DNA of 64,000 bases from positions 161,103 to 225,102 of the forward strand of contig NZ_LLZN01000056.1 in assembly GCF_001509795.1 (NCBI RefSeq), read 5' to 3'. Each line of letters begins with the position of its first letter. Within the stretch, counting starts at the first letter, position 1. Source of the DNA: Streptomyces sp. NRRL WC-3605 (GTDB taxonomy: Bacteria; Actinomycetota; Actinomycetes; Streptomycetales; Streptomycetaceae). This document shows, one piece after another, positions 50,571 through 59,192 of this stretch. The position numbers and the translations under genes were made by a program. The notes under the pieces are model-generated. The model made no database searches. It saw nothing but the letters and a program-made list of their open reading frames with translations, and was not told where the DNA came from.

Positions 50571-51003
50571 GTGGCCAAGTCTCCTGCTTCGGGTCGGGCA
50601 GTCACGAAGAACGTACAGAAGGATCGGGCGGAGGGGGTGTACCGCCTGGATCCCTACGCGTACGACATGTTTACGCCAAGGATGCCAGGACGCGGGGGCG
50701 TTCCGGGACCGGCGGGAGGACGGCGGCCGGGCAACGCGGTGCGGTGAGTCACCTGCATGAGTGAGGCGCGTGGCGCACGGTCCACGAACACGCGCGCGTG
50801 GCGCACTTTTCGACACCCGGCGTGATCCCGTACGCCGGATCGAGCCTCGTCGGGGATCGCGCCCCCACACCCCGCCGCGCGCCGACCCGGTGCCGACGCC
50901 GCCTCAGACCGCGCGCCGACCCGATGCCGACGCCGCCTCAGACCACGCGCCTGCCCGATGCCGACGCCGCCTCGGACCGCCGGCTGCTCGTGCCGACGCC
51001 CTC
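50571..51003. other. Intergenic region with short tandem repeats
   Basis: 433 nt between two minus-strand genes. The part next to the MraY-like gene (50891-51010) holds four copies of a 20-nt core at 32-34 nt spacing. The rest contains the promoter of the glycosyltransferase gene. No credible gene. Confidence 0.5.
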
Positions 51004-51010
51004 TCAGACC
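50891..51010. repeat. Tandem direct repeat, four copies of a 32-34 bp unit
   Basis: Core TGCCGACGCCGCCTCAGACC begins at 50891, 50925, 50959 and 50991, with 1-2 changes in the last two copies. The last copy covers the stop codon of the gene at 51004-51768, so the repeat forms its 3' end and downstream region. Function unknown; GC-rich slippage is the simplest origin. Confidence 0.75.
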
Positions 51011-51768
51011 GGGCCCGCGCCCCGCGCGATGGCACTCACCGTGTCGCCGTAGACGGCCGCCGCGACCACCGCGGCGGCGTGGACGGCCAGTCCGGCCCGG
51101 CTGTTGCCCGCGACGGCGGCGGCGCCGAGGGCCGCGCCCAGCGCGTGGGCACCGGTGTCGCCGATCATCGCCCGCTCCCCCAGGTCCTCGGGAAGCACGG
51201 CCGCGGCGGCCCCCATGGCAGCGGCGGCCATCCCGGCCCCCGGCCCGGCGCGCAGCAGCCCCGGCGCGCCGAGCGCCAGCACCCCCAGGGCGGCCCGACC
51301 CGGCCGTACGTCGACCAGGTTCACGGCGTGGGCGGCTCCGGCGATGACCACGCCCGCGAGCAGCCGGTCCAGGGGCCGCTCCTTCAGGAAGGCGCCCGCG
51401 ACCAGCCCGGCCGCCGATATCCCGGCCAACTTGACCAGACCGCTCGTGACTTCGCCGTCCCGCAGGGCGGACAGATGCGCCCGGAAGCCCCGCCTGGGGT
51501 CACCGGCCCCCGCGACGTCGTCGTACGCGCCACAGGCCCCGGCGACGGCCACCGCGAACCCGGCGGCGGGCGACACGCGCGCGGTGCCGAGCGCGGCGGC
51601 GAACGCGCAGGCCGGCCCGGCGTGCAGCGTCACGGTCCGGCCCGCGTAGTTCTTCCGCTCCCACCGGTCCGGCCCGCCCGGGGACTTGGCGCGCAACGCG
51701 CTCCCGGCGGCCCGGGTGAGGGCCGCGGAGAGGGCGAAGGAGGTGACCCGGCGAGCGCGTTCGATCAT
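51004..51768 (-). CDS. MraY/WecA-like phosphoglycosyltransferase-related membrane protein
   Basis: 254 residues, ATG 51768. Six to eight short hydrophobic segments. Motifs in polyprenyl-phosphate sugar-phosphate transferase order: WERKNYAGRTVTLHAGPA, GAYDDVAGAGDPRRGFRAHL (aspartate pair), AVNLVDVRPGRALG (where MraY has NxxNxxDGLDG) and MIGDTGAHALGA. It is shorter than MraY/WecA (about 320-360) and has Asp-Val-Arg-Pro-Gly-Arg instead of the DGLDG sugar motif. I take it as a divergent branch with an unknown substrate. Next to a GT4 gene on the same strand. Confidence 0.7.
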   Translation of the reverse strand: MIERARRVTSFALSAALTRAAGSALRAKSPGGPDRWERKNYAGRTVTLHAGPACAFAAALGTARVSPAAGFAVAVAGACGAYDDVAGAGDPRRGFRAHLSALRDGEVTSGLVKLAGISAAGLVAGAFLKERPLDRLLAGVVIAGAAHAVNLVDVRPGRAALGVLALGAPGLLRAGPGAGMAAAAMGAAAAVLPEDLGERAMIGDTGAHALGAALGAAAVAGNSRAGLAVHAAAVVAAAVYGDTVSAIARGAGPV

Positions 51769-51814
51769 GCGGCCAGCCTAGGCCGCACCACTGACAACGC
51801 CCCCGCCGGAATCC

Positions 51815-53551
51815 CTACGCGTCCGCGCGGGCCGTCTCCAGGAGTTCCTCGGCGTGTGCCCGGGCCGTCTCGGAGTCCTCCTGGCCGGCGAGCATCCGGG
51901 ACAGCTCCTTGATGCGCTCCTCGCCCTCCAGGACCTTCACGCCTGACCGGGTGACGGACCCGTCGTTCGTCTTCTCGACGAGCAGCTGCCGGTCGGCGAA
52001 CGCGGCGACCTGCGGCAGATGCGTCACGACGACCACCTGGGCGGACTTCGCCAGCCGGGCGAGCCTGCGCCCGATCTCCACGGCCGCCTTGCCGCCGACG
52101 CCCGCGTCGACTTCGTCGAACAGGTAGGTCGGCACCGGGTCGGTCCCGGCGAAGACCACCTCGACGGCGAGCATCACGCGCGAGAGCTCACCGCCGGAGG
52201 CACCCTTGGCGATCGGGCGGGCCGGCGCCCCGGGGTGCGGGGCGAGCAGCAGCTCGACCTCGTCCGCGCCGGACGGGCCGTAGGCGACGGTGCGTCCGCC
52301 GACCTCCACGCCCTCCGGGTCCTCGGTCTGCCGGATCGCGAACGACACGCGCGCGTGCGGCATCGCGAGCGAGGCCAGCTCTGCGGTCACGGCCGCCGCG
52401 AACCGCTCCGCGGCCTCGGTGCGCGCGTCCGTCAGGTCCTGGGCGAGCCCGCCCAGCTCGGTGCGGAGCGCGTCCCGCTCGGCGGTCAGCTCGTCGATGC
52501 GCTCGTCGTCGCCGTCCAGCTCGGTGAGCCGGCGGCCGCTCTCCTCGGCCCAGGCGAGCACGGCGGCGACGTCCTCGCCGTACTTGCGGGTCAGACCGGT
52601 CAGCGCGGCCCGCCGTTCCTCGACGGCCGCCAGCCGCAGCGGGTCGGCGTCCAGGTCGTCGGCGTATCCGGCCAGCTCCCCGGCGACGTCGCCGAGCAGG
52701 ATGCCGATCTCCCCGATCCGGTCGGCCAGCGCGGACAGCGCCGGGTCGTGCGACCGGACGGCGTCCAGGGCCCGCTGGGCGCCCGCGACGAGCGTCGCCG
52801 CGTCGATGCCCTCGGGGTCCTCCGGATTGCCCGCGAGGGCGGCGTGCGCGGCCGTGGCGGCCGACGACAGCGCCTCGGCGTGCCCGAGCCGCTCGGCCTC
52901 CTCGGCGAGCTCGGCGTCCTCACCGGCCCGCGGCTCGACCGCGGCGATCTCGTCGAGCCCGAACCGCAGCAGGTCGGCCTCCTGGGCGCGCTCACGCGCG
53001 CGCGTGACGATCTCCTCCAGCTCCGTGGAGACCGCCCGCAGCCGCCGGTACGCCTCGCCGTACTTGGCGAGCGGCACGGCGACGGCGTCCCCCGCGTACC
53101 GGTCGAGCGCCTGCCGCTGCCGGGTCAGCTTCAGCAGACCCTGCTGGTCGGTCTGCCCGTGCACGGCCACCAGTTCGTCGGCGAGCTCGGCCAGCATCCC
53201 CACGGGGACGCTGCGCCCGCCGAGGTGCGCGCGGGAGCGCCCTTCCGCGGAAACGGTACGGCTGATGAGCAGCGCGCCGTCGTCGAGCTCGGCGCCCGCC
53301 TCCTCGGCCCGCACGGCGGCCGACGCGTCCGGGGGAACGGTGATCCGTCCCTCCACGACCGCCTTCTCGGCCCCGATCCGCACCAGCGCCGCGTCCGCGC
53401 GCCCGCCGAGCAGCAGCCCGAGGCTCGTGACGACCATGGTCTTGCCCGCGCCCGTCTCACCCGTGACGGCGGTGAATCCGGGCGAAAGCTCGACCACCGC
53501 GTCGTCGATGACTCCGAGCGACCGTATCCGCATCTCCTCCAACACGGACAC
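51815..53551 (-). CDS. recN: DNA repair ATPase RecN
   Basis: 578 residues from GTG 53551; a GTG two codons on is an alternative start, and both precede LEEMRIRSLGVIDDAVVEL. SMC-like: Walker A TGETGAGKTMVV, long coiled coil (about 150-380), signature IAKGASGGELSRVMLAVEVV and Walker B YLFDEVDAGVGGKAAVEI, then VVVTHLPQVAAFAD. Acts in double-strand-break repair. It follows tlyA and nadK in the same orientation, a typical actinobacterial order, with 139 nt between nadK and recN. Confidence 0.95.
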   Translation of the reverse strand: MSVLEEMRIRSLGVIDDAVVELSPGFTAVTGETGAGKTMVVTSLGLLLGGRADAALVRIGAEKAVVEGRITVPPDASAAVRAEEAGAELDDGALLISRTVSAEGRSRAHLGGRSVPVGMLAELADELVAVHGQTDQQGLLKLTRQRQALDRYAGDAVAVPLAKYGEAYRRLRAVSTELEEIVTRARERAQEADLLRFGLDEIAAVEPRAGEDAELAEEAERLGHAEALSSAATAAHAALAGNPEDPEGIDAATLVAGAQRALDAVRSHDPALSALADRIGEIGILLGDVAGELAGYADDLDADPLRLAAVEERRAALTGLTRKYGEDVAAVLAWAEESGRRLTELDGDDERIDELTAERDALRTELGGLAQDLTDARTEAAERFAAAVTAELASLAMPHARVSFAIRQTEDPEGVEVGGRTVAYGPSGADEVELLLAPHPGAPARPIAKGASGGELSRVMLAVEVVFAGTDPVPTYLFDEVDAGVGGKAAVEIGRRLARLAKSAQVVVVTHLPQVAAFADRQLLVEKTNDGSVTRSGVKVLEGEERIKELSRMLAGQEDSETARAHAEELLETARADA

Positions 53552-53690
53552 GACCTTACGAGGTCCGGGGCCGGGGATGCGACGGGCCCCGGTCCCAGTC
53601 CTGTGAAGGTCCAGGTGACGAAAGGGTACGGACCCCACCTTGTCACCCGGGCGAGTGGCGTTTGCCCAGCTCTAGGAGGCAAGACACCCC

Positions 53691-54596
53691 CTAGTGCGGT
53701 GCCCCACGCCACCCGGAGACGGGCAGCGCGAACTTCGCCACCAGCCGGTCCGTGAAGGACGCGTGGTGCAGCCGGGCCAGCCGCACCGGCACCGCGCCGC
53801 GCCGCACCTCGACGCGCGCACCCGGCGGCAGCTCCACGGTCCGGCGCCCGTCGCACCACAGGACCCCCGGCGGGATGTGCGGCAGCACCTCCACGGCGAG
53901 CACCGAGTCCGGCGAGGTCACCAGCGGTTTCGCGAACAGGGCGTGCGCGCTGATCGGCACCATCAGCAGCGCCTCGACCTCCGGCCACACCACGGGCCCG
54001 CCGGCCGAGAAGGCGTACGCCGTCGACCCGGTCGGCGTCGACAGCACGATGCCGTCGCAGCCGAACCCGGTGACCGGCCGTCCGTCGATCTCCAGCACGA
54101 CCTCGAGCAGCTTCTCGGCGGACACCTTCTGCACGGCCGCCTCGTTCAGGGCCCAGTCGGTGTGCACGATGTCGCCGTTCTGGTGCACGACGACGTCGAC
54201 GGTCATCCGCTCCTCGACCTCGTACGCCTTGGTCACGACCCGGTCTACGACCTTGTCCAGGTCGTCGCGCTCGGCCTCCGCGAGGAAGCCGACCCGCCCC
54301 AGGTTGACGCCCAGCATCGGCACGCCGGACGCCCGCGCGAACTCGGCGCCGCGCAGCAGCGTCCCGTCACCGCCGAGGACGATGAGCAGTTCGCAGCCGT
54401 CGAGGCACTGCGGGGTCGCCTCCTTGACGAGTTGCACCTCGTCCGGCAGCGGCAGGTCCTCGGCCTCCGCCTCCAGCACCCGTACGCCGATCCCCGAGCG
54501 CAGCAGGCCGCCGACCACGAGTTCGGCGCTGCGGATGGCCGCGGGCCGCCCGGTGTGGGCGAGCAGGAAAACAGTACGAGCTCGGTTCGGTGTCAA
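53691..54596 (-). CDS. nadK: NAD kinase
   Basis: 301 residues. TTG start at 54596, overlapping the tlyA stop codon (TTGA) and preceded by GGAGGGG; the longer upstream frame would lie inside tlyA. Signature LLIVLGGDGTLLRGAEFARA with the catalytic Asp, VNLGRVGFLAEAE, HTDWALNEAAVQKV and the substrate-binding GCDGIVLSTPTGSTAYAFSAGGPVV. Phosphorylates NAD to NADP. The TTG start and overlap indicate translational coupling to tlyA. Confidence 0.94.
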   Translation of the reverse strand: MTPNRARTVFLLAHTGRPAAIRSAELVVGGLLRSGIGVRVLEAEAEDLPLPDEVQLVKEATPQCLDGCELLIVLGGDGTLLRGAEFARASGVPMLGVNLGRVGFLAEAERDDLDKVVDRVVTKAYEVEERMTVDVVVHQNGDIVHTDWALNEAAVQKVSAEKLLEVVLEIDGRPVTGFGCDGIVLSTPTGSTAYAFSAGGPVVWPEVEALLMVPISAHALFAKPLVTSPDSVLAVEVLPHIPPGVLWCDGRRTVELPPGARVEVRRGAVPVRLARLHHASFTDRLVAKFALPVSGWRGAPH

Positions 54597-55408
54597 CGCG
54601 GCCCCTCCGCCACTGCACGGTCGATGTCGGCCTGGTCCGGAGCGGGCGCCCCGGCACGCAGCCACAGAAAGTACTCGACGTTCCCGGACGGCCCCGGCAA
54701 CGGACTGGCGGTGACCCCGTTCACCCCGAGTCCGAGCTCCCACGCCTTGTCGGCCACCGTCCGCACGGCCTCCGCCCGCAGCTGCGGACTCCGTACGACT
54801 CCCCCACTGCCCAGCCGTTCCTTCCCCACCTCGAACTGCGGCTTGACCATCATCACCAGATCGGCGTCCGGCTTCACACACCGCACCAGGGCGGGCAGCA
54901 CCAGGCCGAGCGGGATGAAGGACAGATCTCCGACGACAAGATCCACTGGCTCCCCATCGATCGCGTCGAGCGTCAACTCGCGTACGTTCGTACGGTCCTT
55001 GACGGTGACGCGTTCATCGCTCTGCAGAGTCCAGGCCAGTTGTCCGTATCCGACGTCCACGGCGACGACGTGCGCGGCGCCCGCCCGCAGCAGCACATCC
55101 GTGAAACCGCCGGTGGACGCGCCGGCGTCCAGGGCCCGCCGGCCCTCCACGACGAGCCCTCGCGGCGCGAACGCCGCCAGCGCGCCGGCCAGCTTGTGCC
55201 CGCCCCGGGAGACGTAGTCGGGGTCGCCGTCGTCGGCCAGCACCACGATGGCGGCCGCCGTCTCGACCTGGGTGGCGGGCTTCGTCGCCACGGTCTTGCC
55301 GACGGTGACCCGCCCGGCCGCGATCAGCTGGCTGGCGTGCTCGCGCGAGCGCGCCAGCTTGCGGCGGACCAGCTCCGCGTCCAGACGGCGGCGTGCGACT
55401 CCTGCCAC
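54593..55408 (-). CDS. tlyA: TlyA-type rRNA 2'-O-methyltransferase (S4 + FtsJ)
   Basis: 271 residues from GTG 55408, placed by AGGAGCT overlapping the upstream stop. S4 domain at the N-terminus (DAELVRRKLARSREHASQLI ... VTVGKTVATKPATQV) followed by an FtsJ-like methyltransferase: SAM motif I ALDAGASTGGFTDVLLRAG, VDLVVGDLSFIPLG and MMVKPQFEVGKE. TlyA proteins methylate ribose in 16S and 23S rRNA, the modification required for capreomycin/viomycin sensitivity. Coupled to nadK by a 4-nt overlap. Confidence 0.94.
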   Translation of the reverse strand: MAGVARRRLDAELVRRKLARSREHASQLIAAGRVTVGKTVATKPATQVETAAAIVVLADDGDPDYVSRGGHKLAGALAAFAPRGLVVEGRRALDAGASTGGFTDVLLRAGAAHVVAVDVGYGQLAWTLQSDERVTVKDRTNVRELTLDAIDGEPVDLVVGDLSFIPLGLVLPALVRCVKPDADLVMMVKPQFEVGKERLGSGGVVRSPQLRAEAVRTVADKAWELGLGVNGVTASPLPGPSGNVEYFLWLRAGAPAPDQADIDRAVAEGPR

Positions 55409-55415
55409 GTTCGGT

Positions 55416-55745
55416 TCAGCTCCTGTTTCCATACGGCGGAGAGGGCGCCGGGGGTCCCGGGCGGGCGTCGAGCGCGGTGAGCGCGTCGCGCAGCCCTCGG
55501 TGTACATCCTCGTACACCTCGAGGTGCCCGTCGGTCGCGAGGTGGTCGGCGTCACCCAGCCGTTCCAGCCAGGCGTCCACGTCGGCGTTGCCGGTGGGGG
55601 TGCGCGGGACGGCCAGCGGGGCGGGAGCGGCCGGGTCGTGCTCGGGTCCGTCCGGGCCGCCCGGCTCCACGGCGTGCGCGGTGTCCGCGGATTCCACGAC
55701 CGTCTCGTCGACCGGTGTCGGGGCCTCGGGCAGAGAGTCGCTCAT
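55416..55745 (-). CDS. Small conserved hypothetical upstream of tlyA
   Basis: 109 residues, ATG 55745. Acidic and Pro-rich start (LPEAPTPVDETVVESADTAH), then TPTGNADVDAWLERLGDADHLATDGH and HRGLRDALTALDARPG, which look like two short helices in a disordered chain. No family recognised. Its stop overlaps the tlyA ribosome site, so it is the first gene of the tlyA-nadK-recN unit. Divergent from the SCP2-like gene, 42 nt away. Confidence 0.65.
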   Translation of the reverse strand: MSDSLPEAPTPVDETVVESADTAHAVEPGGPDGPEHDPAAPAPLAVPRTPTGNADVDAWLERLGDADHLATDGHLEVYEDVHRGLRDALTALDARPGPPAPSPPYGNRS

Positions 55746-55773
55746 GCCCAGACGCTACCGCGAACGGCTGGGG

Positions 55774-55779
55774 TACCGT
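55774..55779 (+). promoter_or_regulatory. Putative -10 of a leaderless SCP2-like transcript
   Basis: TACCGT ends 8 nt before the ATG at 55788 and no ribosome site is present. Same pattern as other leaderless candidates here. Confidence 0.3.
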
Positions 55780-55787
55780 CGATCCCG

Positions 55788-56135
55788 ATGGCCACGATCG
55801 AGGAGTGCCGCGCAGCACTCGAGAAGCTCTCGGAGTCCATGCAGCGCACCGAGGGGGACGTCCGCGCCGCCGTCGCCCTGGACCGCTCGGTGAGCTGCCA
55901 CATCACCGACCTGGACGTGACGTTCACCGGCCGGATGAGCGGCGGCCGGATCCACGTCGACCACACCCTTCAGGGCCCGCCCCGCGACAAGGCGCAGATC
56001 CGCCTGAGCATGACCGGCGACGACCTGGTCGCCCTGGTCGCCGGCGAGCTGCACTTCGCCAGGGCCTGGGGTACGGGCCGGGTCAAGCTGCACGCGGGCG
56101 TGCGCGATCTGCTGCTGCTCAGGAAGCTTCTGTGA
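55788..56135 (+). CDS. SCP2 sterol-binding-domain-like protein
   Basis: 115 residues from ATG 55788, about the size of a single SCP2-like domain. ATIEECRAALEKLSESM, ITDLDVTFTGRMSGGRIHVD and the end ALVAGELHFARAWGTGRVKLHAG follow the SCP2 pattern of alternating beta strands and a final helix, with LLLLRKLL at the C-terminus. Probably binds a hydrophobic ligand; its role is unknown. Its stop lies in the first copy of a 21-nt repeat that continues into the 3' end of the convergent ABC ATPase gene. Confidence 0.75.
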   Translation: MATIEECRAALEKLSESMQRTEGDVRAAVALDRSVSCHITDLDVTFTGRMSGGRIHVDHTLQGPPRDKAQIRLSMTGDDLVALVAGELHFARAWGTGRVKLHAGVRDLLLLRKLL

Positions 56136-56198
56136 CGGTGCTTCTGTGACGCTGCTCAGGAAGCTTCCGTGACGGCACTCAGGATGCCTCTGTGACGG
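56118..56198. repeat. Three imperfect copies of a 21-nt repeat across convergent gene ends
   Basis: CTCAGGAAGCTTCYGTGACGG at 56118-56138, 56155-56175 and 56178-56198 (two internal changes in the last copy), plus a partial copy at 56140-56151. The first copy contains the stop of the SCP2-like gene, and the last contains the stop of the ABC ATPase gene. Looks like local duplication; purpose unknown. Confidence 0.8.
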
Positions 56199-57057
56199 CC
56201 GCCTTCACACGGGCCTTGCGGGCCGCCGGGACCACCAGCGGCGTACCCGTCTCCGGGTCGTCGATGACCTGACAGCGCAGCCCGAAGACCTCCTCGACCA
56301 GAGCGGCCGTGACGACGTCCCCCGGAGCGCCCTCGGCGACGACCCGCCCGTCCCGCAGGGCGATGAGGTGGGTGGCGTACCGGGCAGCGTGGTTGAGGTC
56401 GTGGAGCACGGCGACGAGGGTGCGCCCCTGCTCCTCGTGCAGCTCCGCGCACAGGTCCAGCACGTCGATCTGGTGCTGGATGTCCAGATACGTCGTCGGC
56501 TCGTCGAGCAGCAGCAGCGGGGTCTGCTGGGCCAGCGCCATGGCGATCCACACGCGCTGGCGCTGACCGCCGGACAGCTCGTCGACGTACCGGTCCGCGA
56601 GCTCGGCCACCCCGGTCTGCTCCATGGACTCCCGTACGACCCGCTCGTCCTCCGCCGACCACTGGCGCAGGATGCCCTGGTGCGGGTACCGGCCGCGGCC
56701 CACGAGGTCGGCGACCGTGATGCCGTCGGGCGCGATCGACGACTGCGGGAGCAGGCCCAGAGTGCGCGCGACCTTCTTCGGCGGCATCGACTGGATCGCC
56801 TTGCCGTCCAGCAGCACCCGCCCCTCGGCCGGCTTGAGCATCCGCGACAGGGCGCGCAGCAGCGTGGACTTGCCGCACGCGTTGGGGCCGACGATCACGG
56901 TGAAGGAGTGGTCAGGTATCTCCACCGACAGCTGCTCGGCGATGACCCGCTGGTCGTAGGCGAGGGTGACGTTGTCGGCGGACAGGCGGTTCACTGTGCT
57001 CCTTCGGTTGATCGGCCCGTGGATCGCCTCGCTGGCGAGGCCGCTGCCGGCGCTCAT
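56179..57057 (-). CDS. Iron-siderophore ABC transporter ATPase
   Basis: 292 residues. ATG 57057 overlaps the permease stop (ATGA); an alternative GTG at 56994 with its own GGAG would remove 21 residues. FepC-type features: Walker A VGPNACGKSTLLRALS, LLPQSSIAPDGITVADLVGRGRYPHQG, signature DELSGGQRQRVWIAMALAQ, Walker B LLLLDEPTTYLDI and H-loop VLHDLNHA. Drives uptake of a ferric siderophore through the two adjacent permeases. Convergent with the SCP2-like gene, sharing its repeat. Confidence 0.92.
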   Translation of the reverse strand: MSAGSGLASEAIHGPINRRSTVNRLSADNVTLAYDQRVIAEQLSVEIPDHSFTVIVGPNACGKSTLLRALSRMLKPAEGRVLLDGKAIQSMPPKKVARTLGLLPQSSIAPDGITVADLVGRGRYPHQGILRQWSAEDERVVRESMEQTGVAELADRYVDELSGGQRQRVWIAMALAQQTPLLLLDEPTTYLDIQHQIDVLDLCAELHEEQGRTLVAVLHDLNHAARYATHLIALRDGRVVAEGAPGDVVTAALVEEVFGLRCQVIDDPETGTPLVVPAARKARVKAAVTEAS

Positions 57058-58148
57058 ATCCGGCCCGCCCTGCGCTCGGTGACCAGCAGCCACAGCAGAT
57101 ACACGCCGCCGAGCACGCCGGTGACCACGCCCACCGCCAGCTGGTCCGCGCCGAAGACCCGCTGGGACGTCCAGTCGGCGGTGACCAGGAGGGTGGCGCC
57201 CATGCACAGCGAGGGCAGCAGGTTCGGGCCGGGCGAGCGGGTCAGGCGCCGGGCCAGCTGCGGCGCGGTGAGCGCCACGAAGCTGACCGGTCCGGCGGCG
57301 GCGGTGGCGGCCGCGGTGAGCAGCACGGCGGCCAGCATCAGCAGCAGCCGTACCCGCTCCACCCGTACCCCGAGGGCGTACGAGACGTCGTCGCCCATCT
57401 CCATCATCCGCAGTGCGCGCCCGTTGCCCAGGACGAGCGGGACGAGCACCGCGCACAGCGCGAGCAGCGGCCAGACCTGCGCCCAGTCCCGGCCGCTGAG
57501 GGACCCGGTCATCCAGACCACGGCGCGGGCCGCGTCGACCATGTCCGCCTTGGTCAGCAGATAGCCGTTGACCGCCGTCATGATCGCCGACATGCCGATG
57601 CCGACCAGGACCAGCCGGTAGCCGTGCACGCCCCGCTTCCAGGCGAGCAGATAGATGGCCAGGCCGGTCGCGAGCCCGCCGGCGAGGGCTCCGAGGGTGA
57701 CCTGGCGGGCGTCCCCGGAGACCAGCACGATCACCACGAGCGCCCCGGCCGTGGCGCCCTGGCTGAGCCCGAGGATGTCCGGGCTGCCCAGCGGATTGCG
57801 GGACAGCGCCTGGAACAGCGCTCCGCCCAGCCCCAGCGAGGCGCCGACCAGCAGGGCGACCAGGACCCGCGGCAGCCGCATGTCGGTGACGACGAGTTCC
57901 TGCCCGGGATTGCCGTCCCCGAGCAGCGTCTTGACCACGTCCCCCGTGCTGATCGGGAACTCTCCGGTGCCGATCAGCAGGACTCCGGCGCCCAGCGCGG
58001 CGGCCAGCAGGACGACGACCACGGTCAGCGCCCGCACGTCCAGCCGGACGGAGAGCCCGCCGGGGGTCCGCAGGGCGCGCGAGGCGCGCCGTGGCCGCGC
58101 CGGGGCGTCCGCCTCGGCGCGCGGTGCCTGCTTCGATGCGGTGCTCAC
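57054..58148 (-). CDS. FecCD-family iron-siderophore permease (second subunit)
   Basis: 364 residues, GTG 58148 overlapping the stop of the first permease (GTGA). About ten membrane helices after a Pro/Arg-rich N-terminus (residues 1-35). FecCD hallmarks: VTDMRLPRVLVALLVGASLGLGGALFQALSRNPLGSPDILG, then MEMGDDVSYALGVRVERVR, AAAGPVSFVALTAPQLARRL and LPSLCMGATLLVTADW. Forms a heterodimer channel with the first permease. Confidence 0.93.
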   Translation of the reverse strand: MSTASKQAPRAEADAPARPRRASRALRTPGGLSVRLDVRALTVVVVLLAAALGAGVLLIGTGEFPISTGDVVKTLLGDGNPGQELVVTDMRLPRVLVALLVGASLGLGGALFQALSRNPLGSPDILGLSQGATAGALVVIVLVSGDARQVTLGALAGGLATGLAIYLLAWKRGVHGYRLVLVGIGMSAIMTAVNGYLLTKADMVDAARAVVWMTGSLSGRDWAQVWPLLALCAVLVPLVLGNGRALRMMEMGDDVSYALGVRVERVRLLLMLAAVLLTAAATAAAGPVSFVALTAPQLARRLTRSPGPNLLPSLCMGATLLVTADWTSQRVFGADQLAVGVVTGVLGGVYLLWLLVTERRAGRI

Positions 58149-59188
58149 AGCTGGGCCGTCCTCCGCCGTCGTACGAGAAAGATGAAGACCGGTCCGCCGA
58201 GGATCGCGGTGACGATGCCGACCTGGAGCTCCGACGGGCGCGCGACGACCCGGCCGATCACGTCGGCGCCGAGCAGCAGCACGGGCGACAGGACGGCCGC
58301 GTACGGCAGGATCCAGCGCAGGTCCGGGCCGGTGAAGGACCGCACCACGTGCGGCACCATCAGCCCGACGAACACGATCGGCCCGCAGGCGGCGGTGGCC
58401 GCACCGCACAGCACGGTGGCGGCGAGCATGGACAGCACCCGCGTCCGGTTCAGCCGGGCGCCGAGGGCCCGGGCGGTGTCGTCGCCCATCTCCATCGCGT
58501 TGAGCGGCCGGGCCAGGCACAGCGCGAGGACCATGCCGGCGACGAGGAACGGCAGGACCTGCCGGATCGTGGAGTCGGTCGCCGAGGTCAGCGAACCGAC
58601 CGTCCAGAAGCGCATCTTGTTCAGCGCCGCGTTGTCCAGGATCATCACGGCCTGCAGATAGCCGTACAGGGCGGCGCTGATCGCCGTCCCCGCGAGCGCG
58701 AGCCGCACAGGGGTGGCCCCCCGGCTGCCGCCGAGGAACCAGACCAGCGCCCCGACCCCCGCCGCGCCGGCGAACGCGAACCACACATACCCGCTCAGGC
58801 TGGTGACGCCGAGAAAGGTGATGGCGGTGACGACCGCGGCGGACGCGCCCGCGTTGATGCCGAGCAGTCCCGGATCGGCCAGCGGGTTGCGCGTGAGGGC
58901 CTGCAGGACGGCCCCCGCCAGTCCGAGCGCGGCGCCCGCGAGCAGCCCGAGGAGCGTGCGGGAGATCCGGTCGTCGACGACGACGTCGGCATAGGTGCCC
59001 GTGCTCGCGAACAGGCCGTGCCAGACCTCGCCCAGCGACAGCTGTTTCGCGCCGACGGCGATGCTCGTCAGCGCGACGCCCACCAGGATCAGGGCGGAGA
59101 CCAGCAACCCGACGGCACGCGCGGCCCGTCGGCTCGGTGTCACGGGCACCGACCGGGTGCGCTCTTGAGGAGGACTGTCGACCAACAC
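58145..59188 (-). CDS. FecCD-family iron-siderophore permease (first subunit)
   Basis: 347 residues from GTG 59188. About ten helices. Family motifs: DDRISRTLLGLLAGAALGLAGAVLQALTRNPLADPGLLGINAGA, MEMGDDTARALGARLNRTR, CGPIVFVGLMVPHVVRSF and VLLLGADVIGRVVARPSELQVGIVTAILGGPVF. First gene of a three-gene operon with the second permease and ATPase, but with no substrate-binding protein. An iron box overlies its likely leaderless promoter, indicating control by an IdeR/DmdR-type repressor. Confidence 0.93.
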   Translation of the reverse strand: MLVDSPPQERTRSVPVTPSRRAARAVGLLVSALILVGVALTSIAVGAKQLSLGEVWHGLFASTGTYADVVVDDRISRTLLGLLAGAALGLAGAVLQALTRNPLADPGLLGINAGASAAVVTAITFLGVTSLSGYVWFAFAGAAGVGALVWFLGGSRGATPVRLALAGTAISAALYGYLQAVMILDNAALNKMRFWTVGSLTSATDSTIRQVLPFLVAGMVLALCLARPLNAMEMGDDTARALGARLNRTRVLSMLAATVLCGAATAACGPIVFVGLMVPHVVRSFTGPDLRWILPYAAVLSPVLLLGADVIGRVVARPSELQVGIVTAILGGPVFIFLVRRRRTAQL

Positions 59189-59192
59189 CCGG

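Noticed and set aside
50891..51010. Possible CRISPR-like array (20-nt core at 34-nt spacing)
   Set aside because: The intervals are only 12-14 nt and are themselves similar; there are four copies and no cas genes, so it is a tandem repeat.
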